Counted from the first letter of the stretch, positions 1 through 11,500 are shown. The stretch: 64,000 nt of DNA from Metaphire vulgaris (GCA_018105865.1 CM030834.1:9279273-9343272); one strand, 5' to 3'. Notes: a model not told the origin generated them from the letters alone. Made by a program: numbers and translations.

Positions 1-21
1 TTTTAAACAGATTTAACAAAC

Positions 22-184
22 CTCCTGCAAAGAATCAAGGTTGCCTGAGAGACTCTCTTCATTCAAACGATCATAATCCTTCATCATTCTACTTCCCGCA
101 AACAGAAAGGCATAAGCTGTAGCCAATGCAGGAAACAATTTGAACTGCTGTGTTTGAAATTCCAAGATTTTCGATTCTGGATGG
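22..184 (-). CDS. ACOX1: ACOX coding exon 8 (residues 325-379)
   Basis: Reads [20 protein letters not shown] and onward. Acceptor is TTGTAG and donor is GAG|GTTTGT. It enters at phase 2 and leaves at phase 0. FQTQQ..LFP is a conserved ACOX segment. The next exon is outside the window. Confidence 0.9.
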
Positions 185-3100
185 CTACAACAAGACAGAT
201 GATTGCTTAAACTTTCTCCAAGGTCACAGCATTATATTAGTAGAGCAAATAATAATAACTGAAAAAGTGCCATTAATATCATCATGAAAGGAAGGAATAT
301 TGGCTTGGATTTAGAAAAATGAAGGTTGAAAAAAACTACATGTTGCTCAAGACACTTCAGAAGCTGTCTGAAATGGGAGGGAGTACCCCACAACTGATCA
401 TTTGTAGACCAAGCTGGTGACCAGACATGAGCCCAGCTAAGTCCACCGTGAGTACCATTACCACAGAAGTTGCAAGCAGCTGCACGACTCACCCCAGCTC
501 TGAGCTGGAGTAAGCACCTGTGACCTGTGGAGAAAGGAACAGAAGACATTAGAATGGAAGCAAACTGTAAAGATGGCATCCAACACCAACAGTCGTTGAA
601 TCCAAGGATATTGATGATAGTGATGAAAAGGAGGGGGAATATTTCACAGGTGCCTAACCAAATAATTCCAAACATCTTCATGTAGCATACAAGGCAACTG
701 CTTGGTTAACTCTGTCCATCATTTTTTACATTTCCCCTCTTTCTTAACCATTTCATTCTCTTTCAACAATAATTACAATTATGTCCCTTTGTTTCTCTCT
801 ACACGTTCTCAATCCTCAAAACACCCCTCTTTTCATTCTCCTGTCCATAATCCTATCCATATTTCCTTTTTCTTCTCTTCCTACCTGCCTTGTTATTTTT
901 CCTCTTCTCTGCTCCCTCATTCTACTTTTTTGTCCTACATTCATGATCATTATAAGATCTAACAAGAATGAGTAAATATGCAGAACTAAGAATGAACTCT
1001 TTGAATTTCTCAAATATGTTTATATTACATTTGCAATTACCAGCAATTATTTTGTCACAAATTCATCCACAAAAGATCAGGTCAATTCCAGAGATCAGAA
1101 TAGGAAAACGTGTGAGATAGACTATGATGAAAAAGTCAACTGGAAGAGATTCATTTCAAGTCCAGATTTGAAAGAACTCAATCCGTAGGAAGATCTGACA
1201 GACAAAGTAAGAGAGTTCAAGAAATTTGGACCTGTAAAAGAAAATCTGTTTTATTATTATTATCACTGTTAGTTCTAAGCACCTTTATTAATGAATTAGC
1301 AAATCTTGTTGAGTGCAATTCCTGTGGATGGTTAAGCATTGATTTCAGAAACCAGAAACTTAGGCAATACTTGTATAAACCAGGAGAACCAGTATTCAAT
1401 TCTCTGTCCTCCAAGCAACCAGTTCACATTTTAAAGAACAGATATAATGTGATCATGCTTGGGAGTTTTAGCAAAAGCTCAAGCAATAGAATTCTGAATC
1501 ATTTGAAGCTTTAGCTCATTTGATTTGGCAATGCCACTATATAAAGAATCATAATAATCAAGTGGATTGGTAACAAATGCATAGACAAGAGGCAAAAAAA
1601 GATGGATAAGAGATAATATTACTTAAGTAAATACTGTAACTTTATTACCAGGTATCTGGTTTAATTCATAACCTTTTATTTGTAAAATTAAGTATCTCTA
1701 AAAATCACAGTGAAACCAATAAACCAATAGACCAAACTAGCAACTAATTGCTCACCCTGGCTTCAGTTCAGACTGTCGTCGTACACTGCTGTATCGTACA
1801 GCAATAGTCACTGCTTTGGCAAGATGCCTTCCTGCTAATGCACCAACGATAGTAGCTCTGGTTTGAACCATTGCTCCGTAAGCCAGTTTGCTGCTTGTGG
1901 AACTCTTAACAAACCGTCCATTTCTCTCAACCTGCATTCAAAGTTTTCAAAACATTACATTGCAGAAAATTATAACTTAAAAACATACTTAGCATGATTT
2001 AAAGTGGCTTAGAAGGCATTACTGCCTGTGTGAAAGCCACTAGGGGCACTAACGGGGCTTGAACCCGCTCCGTCAGCCTGACGCTCCAGCACGTAACCCA
2101 CTCTGCCATCTTCAACTAATCATCTATTTTTTGTAGATTGCAGAAATGGCCATCTAACTAAACTGACTGACCAGTAAACATCATATCATGCAATGTATTT
2201 ATCCTCTCAAGGTTACTAACTAAACAGTAAGCAATGTGGCATCTGCAGATCTTTAACCATGCCATACTACTGTACAATGTACATACAGCCCAACAGTAAA
2301 TTTGACCAGTCATATAAAATTGGCATTCATAATACCATCATTTCAGTTAGAACTATGATAAGGCATTGATTGAGACAATAAATCTGCAATATTGGGCATG
2401 CCATAGGAACTAAAGATAATTATAATTGGACAAAAGTTGTTAAGATATGAAAATTTTAGGTAAAGTCGCTAGAAGGCAATTGAGAGAAAGTAGAAAGCAG
2501 AAATGAAAATGTGTGAAATTGTGAAATAAAAGTTAATCACGGGTGGTTTGATAACATGCTTACTGAACACCAATTGCTAAGTGAAGTGCATACTATTGAT
2601 AATATTGACTCAATCAAGGCAATGATTTCTTCAAGTATTTCATCAGCTTTCAATCATTACTGTTGTAGACTAATTGAAGCAACCCCTTATCATAATATTC
2701 ATAAAGGCTACATAATAATCTCTTCAAATTTATTCCTGTTTTTCAGAGCTTAATAAATTGCCCCTCAGCTAGACAAACTACCAGGGTAAGCAATAAAAAG
2801 AATAAGTAGAATAAGTTTAAAATCATGTTCTTTACTCAACTGCAAAAGCAATGCTCCTATTGGTGGAGGACGACCTCTAGTATAAGTTGATGATTTTTGA
2901 GTGGGTGTAGTCTGATTCTCACAAATAAACATATTTCAACAACAACACGGCTCAGAATTCTTCACAGCTACGTTTGGGCGGTTCTGATGTATGGCTCGGA
3001 AACATGGACGTTGACAAAAACATCAGAAAGGAAACTGGAAACTGCAGAGATGTGGTTTCTCAGACGCATGCAAAAAATTTCATGGACAGAAAGAATAACC

Positions 3101-6100
3101 AATGAGGAAGTACTAAAAACTTTTGGTACAAAAAGAAAATTGCTAAAAACCATAAGAAAGCAGCAGCTTGAATTCTTTGGACATCTAATAAGAAAAGACG
3201 GATTGGAAAATCTAGCCATAACAGGAAAAATAGAGGGGAAAAGAGCAAGAGGAAGACAAAGAATAAAGTTTACGGACAGCCTAAGAGAAGCGACAAGAAC
3301 TACAGACAACATCGAACTGATAAGGAAAGCCAGAAACAGAGAAGAGTGGAAATCCATGGTCGCCGACGTAGCAATACATGGCACATGAAGAAGAAGTAGT
3401 CTGACCTCAATGCATTTGTTAAAATCTGATAGTTGAGTGAGGGAAAGAAAAAATTATGATATAAGAATTACAATTCTTATTCTACAAATCAACCACTTTT
3501 CCTTAACAGAAATCCTGAAATTCATGTGATACTGCAGAAAAAAATATTTGATACCTTGGCATTTTTCATCACCATATTCACCCGAGGGATTCGGAATTGA
3601 TCGAAGCGCAGGAATCCATTGTCCATGGTTTCATATCCAAACTTTGGCCCAATATCACCAACAGTTACCCCTGAATTCAAGTCAGATCTAGTTATGTATA
3701 CAAAAATTTATAGTTAACAAAAATATGAGAGAGAAATTTACTAATACACTTTTTATTTGGCAACCATAGATACACAAATGAATGATATTGTTAAGTCAGT
3801 TCAATTTATTATTTAGATGTCAAAAACATATGAGAGTATAAGTATTCCTGTCTGCATTGCCCTCCTATTCTGGCTGACATGGTTGTTAACAATACTGCTA
3901 AAAGGCGTTGCCAATACCAATACTGTACAAAAATGTATTGTCAATACCAATGCCAATACTAGAATGAAAATGTATTGCCTGAATTGATACCGATACCACT
4001 ATTTTTGTTCACAACAAATAATTTTATTTCAAGTGCAATCATCACAAAGAATTCACAATAAAAGTTGATAATGGCAAACTGCTAGCTATTCCAGTGCACC
4101 CTACAACTTTGAATTTCCTCAAATAATTCCAATCCTGTCACGTCTCTTTTGTTGTCATTTTCAAAAGAACCTCCAAATCTAGGCAATTTTGAAGAGGTTG
4201 CTTCTCATCTTTATCAGATACATCTTTAAATCGACAAAAAAAAATCAAATTTTTTGTAGCATTGTTGCAATTGAATAAAATGGTTGTCATATGAGGTTCA
4301 TGCAGCAACTGTTGTTTAGATGGCTAATATATCTTTCCCTCGCTGAGCCAAAGTTATAGCCAGCAGCGCACTGCATTCCCCACCAAATAATCTGTAGTAA
4401 TGTGTGTGTAAATTTCCTTCCCACCCTTGCTTCTCACTGCCCTCCATCTTGGTAGTGACCGCTGATTCAGTAAACAAAACAACAAATCTATAGTGTGGGT
4501 TTTGCCCCACCCTCCATCTTGACCTTGGAAACAGCTATCGAGTATAGACACTTCAATTACTGTATTCCGTCTTGATGGTCAATTATATTAGAGCCCTGAC
4601 CAACTGATGGCAGGAAGCCTGAATGATGGGCAGAGGCTGACCACGCTACATGTACTGGTAATTGTCAGCCAGATTGTTGCGCCCCTAAAGCTGCCAACGA
4701 TGCCTTACAGAGCATGCGGAGAGTGGGTCACTTCGTCTCTGGCAACAATAATAAGTTTGCAGTAGAAAATTATTGGTATAGAAGATCAAAAATTTCACTG
4801 TAAAACTTATTGGCAATACAGAAACCGATACATGATTTTAAAGGTATCGACAATACAAAAGGCAATAGGTGAAACTAAAAAGTATTACCGATACTGTATT
4901 GTTGATACAGTATCAGCTATACGAACAACCCTTCTGGCTGTTATCAGTTATGAGATTTGAACAAAGCCATCAAAAAAAAAGTCATCCTCTCCCACCTTTT
5001 TTGAGGGTGGGAGAGGATGACTGCAACAGAATTGATATATGGGCATCAATGTGCCAAGAATTCCTTGATAACCTTTTCTGCTTCAAGACTTTTACTAAAA
5101 ATGTCTGAGGTTCATGATGGTGCCCCCATTTTGGAACCCTAGCCACTGTCTGATATATATTCTTTATATGCATCAGAAGAGCTGGCTGTGGAAAAATGGC
5201 CGTTAAATAAGTACCGTAGACAGTTCTGCATTAAAGTTTTAGATGAAGATTAACTGCACTAAGATAACAATGCTGGGATAACAATGTTCATTCTAAATTG
5301 CACTAGGCCTACAAATTATTACCTGAAATGCATCTCATGTGCTAAACAATTACCTTTAAGTGGTTCATGGCTCTTTAAATCACGCAGCTGAACAATGAAC
5401 GGATGAACTCCATGGCATCTGCCCTGTGTGAACAGCTGAGCCATAACCAAAGCATAATTTGCAGTCTTTCCAACTGAGAAAATAACATTTAATAAATAAT
5501 GTCAGACAAAAACAAAAATTAATATATGGTACATTTAATTAGATATATAATTATAATATAGATAATTGTAAAAATTAAAACATATAATTGCAAAAATTGA
5601 TTATCAAGCAATGTATGATTTCAAACCTTTAAATGTCTAGACTTACGTCCGCCAGGCCAAAATTTTACTGATGTTAGTGTGGGGGAATTTATTATAAATT
5701 CCTCTGTGCGTGGGTCGTAAGTTGCAGTTGTCTCTAAAGCCCGAACATTAGTACCTGAAAATTGATAAAAAATCAAATGTCAAATACATTTTTTGATGAT
5801 GATCATGCCCATTATGTTGAAGACAAAAAACCTACAGAATATTTGCAAAAGTTTTTATCACTAAATGTTATGCAAATGATGATTTAAACTCATTTTGACA
5901 AAACCACTGCAAAAGGAGAAAGTAGAAAATATGTGTTGACTCGTTATGCAAGGGTTCAAATCTAAAACATGCCAGTTATTCTTATAATAATTATCTTTCA
6001 TAATAATAATTAAAATAATGTTAGTATTAATTCAGTAATTATAACAACAATTATTATAATAGAAATATCACATAATTAATAAAGTAACAAAATATCTCAT

Positions 6101-9100
6101 TATCACACCACCCCAACTCCACTAATTGGAATAAACTTTAATATTTAACAAAATAATTCAAATCCAAAAAACTTAATTTTTTTTGTCTTTAGAGGCTGTC
6201 CATTAATTATGTAAACAATTTTTAGGCAATTTTTGACCCCTCCCCCTTGTCAACAACTGTCAACTTTCAGTGACCCCCTATAATTATGCCAAAACTTTTG
6301 ACCCCCCTAAGACCAGTGACGGTTCCCCCTAAAAAGTTTAGAAGGTTATTATGTTTGCAGCAATGAGACCTTTTCCCTTTCTTTTGTTCATCAAGCATTA
6401 TAATGTAGTGGTGATGAATTTTTTCCTTGCTTGTCAGGCTTTTTCCCTTGTAATAAATAGCATTCCATGAAATGTTATGCAAAATGTTATCCTATTTTTT
6501 TATCATTTGTAAAAAAATGAAATTGTTGACGTCAACTTTTCTTGACTCCCCCTCCCCCTGTCAACAACTGTCAAACTTTTTCAAACCCCCTTAATTTGTT
6601 GAAGTAATTAATGGACAGCCCCTTACATTGAAGCTGTTTCAAACTTCCTCATACAAGAATGCTATGATAAATTTCATAACAGAAAACAAGCCAATTCTTA
6701 ATATAATCAAATAAATATCAGATATAAATTTCAGAAACCATGTCCTAATTCTGTCTGGGCATAGGTTCCAATGATTTCCAAATTCCTTGCCATGGGCAGC
6801 CATTTTGCTTTCTGTTCTGGTGTTGTTTGATTTTCAATGACGTTTGTAAACATGCTCAAATGAAGCCCCAGTGGAAATGGCATATTAGGAAAGGCAATGC
6901 TAAAACATGGAAATTGCAAATAATATGACACCAAGAACAGTTATGAAAATTTTCAGAATTTCTACAGCCATTAACCTTCATAGTGGTTTGAGCCTACGCT
7001 ATCCAACCAAGGATGGATATCAATTTGATGCTGAAACGGTTAACAGCGTATGGTATGTGACAGTCACATCTACAGGCATTTTGGGCGGCTGAGACCACCA
7101 ATTTAATTGCTTCTGTGAAATGACCACACAAAAGCGGTAATTTGCTTCATTCTTCTCTAGCAAGCGAGGTATGCAAGTGGACGTTCTGGCCCCTATTGAA
7201 TGGCATTCCTCTATTATTGACACATTCCAGTGTCCAATGATTGCTTCTTGCCTTTCGGCGAACAATGAATGGTTTGACAGGTGGGTATGTCCTCCAGAAA
7301 CAATGGAATGCAACTCAACGCTTTTTCCGACTGGAAAAGTGCCAGGGAATGTAACAGCAAGGAGGTTAATGTCACCTTCATTTACAGGAGCTCAACCAAT
7401 CAAAGAACAGCAAGAGAAAAGTCATGGTTCAGTCTGGATTCAAAATCAGAATTCAAAAAGTATGAAGAAGTGGACAATGCTGCCAATCAATCAATCGATC
7501 GATCCATTGATCGATCCATCGATCCATCAATTTATCAACGAACTTCTATGGTGCCACTACACAATGTTTTTGGTCTTCTCTGTAACATCTCTCTAAAAAG
7601 TGCTGTCAAACAAAACCAGTCAACTTTCAAACCAGTCTTAAAATATCGCAATCTGGCTACTGATCTGCATTGCTTAGCATTGTTACCAAATGCAGGAGAA
7701 ATACAGCGTGACAAGTATAAAGTTGAACGGTCAATAAGTTCGTCAGTTATCCAAGTAAAACTAAAATTGTGTAGTAAGCGTTAATGTTAACCACCACACA
7801 AAATAACTGCATGATGACCACTCCGCAATTCTAGCAATTGGATGCCTCCAAACTATGACTTTGAATCACTAGGTGGCGCCGCTATTGCTGCCCGTGTGTG
7901 ATGTTTGCGCTTGCGAATCATTGACGTTTTTTGGCATTCACCAATGTTTTGCACCTGAATTGATTAGAGATTTGTCTCAGTTTTCAAGTTTCTAACAGTC
8001 CTCATCTTTTCCTGTCGTTCTGAATGTTCCAGTCGGTCATTGCCGTTTAACGGGTCGTTTGCCAATGGCGGCCATTGATGTAGCACCAGGTTGCTACTTG
8101 GCGTGGATGTGATTGACTGCCGTTTTGGACATCGCTTCCATCTTCGTGAAAACTGCGTTCGCTCGCCAGATTTCTGAGGAGTATCTTGCCGTCCTGTACT
8201 TTTCCACGTTGTTCTGGAGTTTCTAGTCGATCTTTCGCCCGTTGAGAATCTGCCAATGTCAGCCGTTTTAATCGGTTGCTGCATTAAATTCAATGGAACA
8301 GCGATTGACGGCCACTCTGGACATCGTCGGAGTCTCCATCTTTGTCGGTCTTGTCGATCTCGGGAACGAACTATTCTCTCGCTGAAGACTGCTTCTTCGG
8401 ATTTCACCGTCGGATGCTAACATACAGAGAATTCCTACTTTCAACTTGTGGATTCTCAACACCTATTTCCATTACTCGTTGACGTGTCAATGTTGCCGAA
8501 CTATTTCTAGGAAGGACTGCTTCTCAAGGACTCAATATCGGATTTCTTTACGGTGGCAAAGTCCTTTTTACCATCCAAGTGGACTTTTAACATTGCCACC
8601 TTCTTACCTTCATTGACATGTCAGCGTTGTCAAAGAGCTTTTGACTTTGGTATTTTGAACTATGCTAAAGTGCTATTATAAATTGTCCAATTAACATAAC
8701 ATAACACATGGCCACCAATCAATATCTGGGTTTACAACATTACACAACAAAGTTATTCTAGGATTGTGAATTTAGGGGGGTGTCAGTAAAATTTGGGGGT
8801 GTTTGGGGGCTATTTAGGGTACATACCAGTCTTAGATTAAGAAATTTTGGAGATGTTGACCTCAAATTGGGGCTGTTGGGAGTGTTAGGGGGTGTAAAAA
8901 TATCCCTGCACAACATATATATTGTTGGTACTGTATTTGTGGATTGCTGATTTCTATTTACAAATTTTGTCACCTGGTCAAGTAATGAATGTCATCTTTG
9001 GTGCCATCAGACAATTCACGCATTTTCTCCACATAGTAACTGCATTGACGAATGACTCTATCATATTTCTGATTGCGATCCATAAAATGATAATCAGGCC

Positions 9101-9634
9101 AATCAAATCGCCTGTCTTGTAAAACCATCAGCTCTGAAATACGGCCAAAAGCAAACCTTCTATGTCATAATTTCACTTTACAATAAGAGAGCAATTAAAG
9201 TACAAATTTCCATCTTGATCAGACTTCTCCCAAACTTAACGCTGCTTCATGGCCCCCTTTATCATCGGTTTCATTACAACACAAGGCTCTGAAATTCTGA
9301 ATGAACAATAACCATTTGCATAGTAAAAGCACAATAACTGAAGGCAAACACAACAACCATTCCAACTGACTCTAAACTTGCAAATGTTGACAAATATAAA
9401 ATTTGTGTATTGCATGTTATTAATATGTATGATGATCCTACAAATATTTAACAAAATTTTCTTGCAATATGCATATTATTATTACTATTATTATCCAATA
9501 CCGATTTCTCTTCTTCTCTTTGTTTGCTGCTCTCCTCCATCGAGTACATTCGTCAACTTGTCCGCATCAAAAGTTGCCTTTGATCTTTCCGAACCCAAGT
9601 CCGGATTAACGTTCCTTGTATCGTGTCTGCTCAT
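22..9634 (-). CDS. ACOX1: Peroxisomal acyl-CoA oxidase, ACOX1-like, 5' eight coding exons (gene continues off left edge)
   Basis: The family catalyses the first, FAD-dependent and H2O2-producing step of peroxisomal beta-oxidation of very-long-chain acyl-CoAs. Coding exons on the minus strand are 9634-9502, 9133-8974, 6899-6739, 5754-5647, 5473-5354, 3670-3555, 1931-1756 and 184-22. They total 1137 nt, 379 residues, with GT-AG introns and matching phase at every junction. Visible hallmarks are an RRREIE segment near residue 43, [11 protein letters not shown] at 142-152 (FAD-site motif), FWPGGLGKT near 185, [14 protein letters not shown], the RIPR segment and RYSSVRRQ at 312-319, then [10 protein letters not shown]. 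The catalytic glutamate and the C-terminal peroxisomal signal would lie beyond the left edge (family length about 660). The usual Trp-Trp-Pro-Gly reads Phe-Trp-Pro-Gly here. ACOX1 fits better than ACOX2 or ACOX3, but invertebrate subtypes are hard to separate. Confidence 0.93.
185..1755 (-). other. ACOX intron 7, no recognised element
   Basis: AT-rich intron with no clear exon, RNA gene or delimitable transposon. Open frames here (for example 232-681) lack splice signals and family resemblance, and I treat them as chance. Confidence 0.5.
1756..1931 (-). CDS. ACOX1: ACOX coding exon 7 (residues 267-324)
   Basis: Reads VERNGRFVK through [17 protein letters not shown] to [14 protein letters not shown]. 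Acceptor is ATGCAG and donor GG|GTGAGC. The RYSxxRRQ motif is an ACOX FAD-binding signature. Confidence 0.92.
2000..2112 (-). repeat. tRNA-derived SINE, copy 1
   Basis: On the minus strand it has an A-box-like TGGCAGAGTGGGTT and a B-box-like GGTTCAAGCCC about 30 nt later, followed by a non-tRNA body with CACTAGTGGC-type sequence. The body recurs in opposite orientation at 23645-23745. No complete cloverleaf is seen, so it is a SINE rather than a functional tRNA. It lies in ACOX intron 6. Confidence 0.7.
2916..3395 (+). mobile_element. RTE-type LINE, 5'-truncated insertion with target-site duplication
   Basis: Flanked by the direct repeat GTAGTCTGA at 2907-2915 and 3396-3404. An open frame through the whole insert (about 2897-3388) encodes the C-terminal part of a non-LTR retrotransposon polyprotein, with [36 protein letters not shown] and GHLIRKDGL, ending just before a short GAA-rich tail. 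The intact frame, TSD and tail indicate a fairly recent insertion in ACOX intron 6. The clade (RTE or close relative) is assigned by recall of this C-terminal region. Confidence 0.8.
3555..3670 (-). CDS. ACOX1: ACOX coding exon 6 (residues 228-266)
   Basis: Encodes [28 protein letters not shown] and NMVMKNAK, strongly conserved in acyl-CoA oxidases. Acceptor is ATTCAG and donor AAG|GTATC. Enters at phase 1 and leaves at phase 0. Confidence 0.93.
3873..4940. mobile_element. Candidate hAT-like element in ACOX intron 5
   Basis: Both ends are built of degenerate CCAATAC/GTATTGG sequence in inverted orientation, and both carry a short inverted GGTTGTT/AACAACC near the edge. TTCTGGCTG occurs on both flanks and may be a duplicated target. 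No transposase is recognised. The boundaries are approximate. Confidence 0.4.
4981..5022. repeat. Perfect 16-bp hairpin
   Basis: GTCATCCTCTCCCACC is followed by a T-rich loop of about 9 nt and its exact reverse complement GGTGGGAGAGGATGAC. It lies in ACOX intron 5 just outside the candidate hAT-like element. Confidence 0.85.
5354..5473 (-). CDS. ACOX1: ACOX coding exon 5 (residues 188-227)
   Basis: Encodes [17 protein letters not shown] and [17 protein letters not shown], matching the ACOX segment after PGGLGKT. Acceptor TCTCAG, donor AAAG|GTAATT. Confidence 0.92.
5647..5754 (-). CDS. ACOX1: ACOX coding exon 4 (residues 152-187)
   Basis: Encodes [19 protein letters not shown] and then SVKFWPGG. 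Acceptor TTTCAG, donor GGAC|GTAAGT. The LETTATYD segment is diagnostic of the family. Confidence 0.93.
6194..6620. mobile_element. MITE with GGCTGTCCATTAATTA inverted ends
   Basis: Left end GGCTGTCCATTAATTA and right end TAATTAATGGACAGCC are perfect inverted repeats 427 bp apart. The inside has inverted blocks rich in CAACAACTGTCAA and runs of C. A related end with GGCCGTCCATAAATGACGTC occurs at about 23800. No coding capacity. The flanks (CTTTAGA and CCTTACA) are only weakly alike, so the superfamily is undetermined. It lies in ACOX intron 3. Confidence 0.75.
6739..6899 (-). CDS. ACOX1: ACOX coding exon 3 (residues 98-151)
   Basis: Encodes [17 protein letters not shown], then [18 protein letters not shown] and [10 protein letters not shown]. 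Acceptor TTTTAG, donor CATG|GTTTCT, phase 2 in and phase 1 out. The TYAQTExGHG motif is characteristic of ACOX. Confidence 0.93.
6900..8179 (-). other. ACOX intron 2, part without identified genes
   Basis: Contains open frames on both strands around 7020-7600 that I cannot assign. A short (ATCG)n-like tract at 7485-7535 makes repetitive Ser-Ile-Asp translations. The region may be transposon debris. No splice-supported exon is seen. Confidence 0.4.
8180..8690 (-). repeat. Interspersed repeat R-A, copy 1 (uninterrupted)
   Basis: Its reverse complement aligns by eye over more than 450 bp with 27288-27755 plus 29264-29320, including GACATGTCAATGAAGG, GTCCACTTGGATG and GAAGAAGC blocks. In copy 2 a hAT element interrupts it, whereas here the same site (near 8220) is empty. 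Its tail, AAGTGCTATTATAAATTGTC, resembles the 3' ends of nearby L2-like LINEs, suggesting it is mobilised by them. No long conserved coding frame. Confidence 0.65.
8974..9133 (-). CDS. ACOX1: ACOX coding exon 2 (residues 45-98)
   Basis: Encodes [20 protein letters not shown] and [12 protein letters not shown]. Acceptor ATTTCAG, donor CCAG|GTGACA. Phase agrees with exon 1 (ATCG|AG gives I-E). Confidence 0.88.
9502..9634 (-). CDS. ACOX1: ACOX coding exon 1 with start codon (residues 1-44)
   Basis: ATG at 9634 begins [20 protein letters not shown], then [18 protein letters not shown] and KRRREI. The NPDL..ER..A.F....LT..LDGG pattern is the usual ACOX N-terminus, which supports this start. Donor G|GTATTG. 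Confidence 0.88.
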
Positions 9635-10620
9635 GATTTAACTGTTGAAAACTATTTTACACCCTTAATTTCTTTACAATAACCTTGACTCGCTTTTGTG
9701 TCCCTCACAATCCAACCTCAAATCAGCATTACGTTGTAACGAATTTCTGCTCTCGAACTTTATTCTGTTCGGTTAAGTTATCAGGACGTTGGACTTTGAT
9801 GCCAGCGACCCAGCACAGTCAGCCCGTTTATAGTACAACCTGCGGTAGTCAATTAGTAGCCGAGTTACGTGACCAGCAACAACTAACAACGCTATAGTCA
9901 CCTAATAATTACGTAGCATACGAAACTACTTTCTTTATTTTGTCAACTGTATAATAGCGGAATGTGTAGCTGCTAGTTAAGAGTTGTGTTTGTCATGTGT
10001 TATCTGCGTTTGCGAATAAAGCGAGCCTGCGATACCATGTGCGATACCCATAGATTTAATAGAATGAGTCTATCTATGCTGTCCGAAATTGAAGCCAGGT
10101 TTCACCGTTTTAAATTTGATCACATTACCTTAAAACTTTTAATAGAACTGAACTGAAACATCATTTATTTTTCAACGTAAAGCAGACATTTTTCCATTAA
10201 TACAGTCAATGAAAACATGTTGATGAAGAAGGACATAATTGAGGAAAGAAAACAAAATATCTCGAGACTGTTGTCTTATCTAAAAAGTTAACAACAAAAA
10301 AATAGCACAGTCAAGAGCTCGAGAAAATAATAGGTTGAAAAAAAGGTTGACTGAAGGGACCATAGGTCCATAGGTCCCGTAATTAGTCAACCTGAGTGAT
10401 AATAGTAAAATGACAAGGTTTAACATTGATAATGAAAATAAGACAGTGAAAATTAGGATGGGGTCAAGAGTTGTAATGAATAACTAATGCAGGAAAGTGA
10501 CTTATAATAGCATATAGGTTTAATAAAACAAGTGGAATGTTTTCATATATGGATAAGGTGAAGTATTATATACCCATATATCAAAGTAACACCCTAAAAA
10601 TTCATAAATCAAAGTAAAAC
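9635..10620. other. Spacer upstream of ACOX
   Basis: Holds the presumptive ACOX promoter and 5' UTR. No TATA box or CpG-rich block stands out. A palindromic GGGACCATAGGTCC..GGTCCC stretch is near 10357-10380. No gene recognised. Confidence 0.4.
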
Positions 10621-11030
10621 CCAAATATTAGTGCATGCCTGTTACTTGCTTGTCGATAATATATTTTTAAAGATTTATTTTAAAAATGTCTAGGTTTGGT
10701 TGAGTAGTGATGTTCTCGGGTAATCTATTTCAGATTTTGGGTCCATTGAATCTAATTGTGAATAGACTTCTATTTGTTGAAGTAAAAGGAATATAGAGTT
10801 TATTTAAATTTCTTGTGTTGTATTTGTATTTATTATTTGAAATGTTGAAAAATTTATGCTGGTAAAAAAGTGCTGGTGCCAGGTTATTAAGATATTTAAA
10901 TATGAATATAGCAGTTTGCTGAAGATGAATATGTTTAATTAATGGTATTTTATTAATATTTGCTAAATTTATCGTACTAATATATTCATGACTTCTAAAA
11001 ATCATCCTTATTGCTTTATTTAGTAAAATT
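10620..11030 (-). mobile_element. LINE fragment, C-terminal reverse-transcriptase protein (L2/CR1-like)
   Basis: The minus-strand translation at 10730-11005 includes QQTAIFIFKYLNNLAPALF and RSLFTIRFNGPKIWN, the conserved C-terminal pattern of L2/CR1-type LINE proteins. It is 5'-truncated. The boundaries are approximate. Confidence 0.6.
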
Positions 11031-11039
11031 GTTGTTTTG

Positions 11040-11500
11040 TAGTTTTGCCCCCAAATGATGGTACAATATTTATTTATTTATTTATTGACAATTTATATAG
11101 CGCAGTACGCAAGGCTAAGGCCTACAACAAAAGCGCTTAACACAATTCATATCCAATATTAAATAAATGTGTCTTCAAATTTCTAATGAAAAGTCCAGCT
11201 GAGACTGCTCCAGTCACATTGTCTGGAAGAGAGTTCCACAGGGCGGATTCCCCGCGCGAATGATCTTTCCCCAAACTTAGGGTCTTGGACGGGGAGGGAC
11301 CAACAACTGCACTCTCCGACTGGACCTAAGAACCGATCTCCTCTCGATCACAGTCGATCTCCGTACAAGTACAGTTAGATAATCAGGACAGAATGGATCG
11401 TGTAAAGCCCGAAACGTAAGCCAACAGCGCTTGTAGACAATGCGCTGTGGAACACGGAGCCAGTGGACTCGGAACCGCGTGCTTGCACAAATCATCAAAT
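11040..11500 (-). mobile_element. L2-like LINE 3' fragment
   Basis: The minus-strand frame 11277-11498 reads VHWLRVPQRIVYKRCWLTFR and ALHDPFCPDYL, matching the copies at 19736, 25480 and 26410. The tail near 11100 has TTTATATAGCGC and an ATTT tract, the family 3' end. Confidence 0.75.

Noticed and set aside
232..681. 149-codon minus-strand frame
   Set aside because: Lies in an ACOX intron, with no family resemblance and no splice signals fitting the gene.
2030..2110. Possible tRNA gene on the minus strand
   Set aside because: A- and B-box present but no acceptor-stem pairing was found, and a second copy continues into a shared non-tRNA body. It is a SINE.
7281..7784. 167-codon plus-strand frame
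   Set aside because: It includes an (ATCG)n repeat translated as [12 protein letters not shown] and has no recognised domain.
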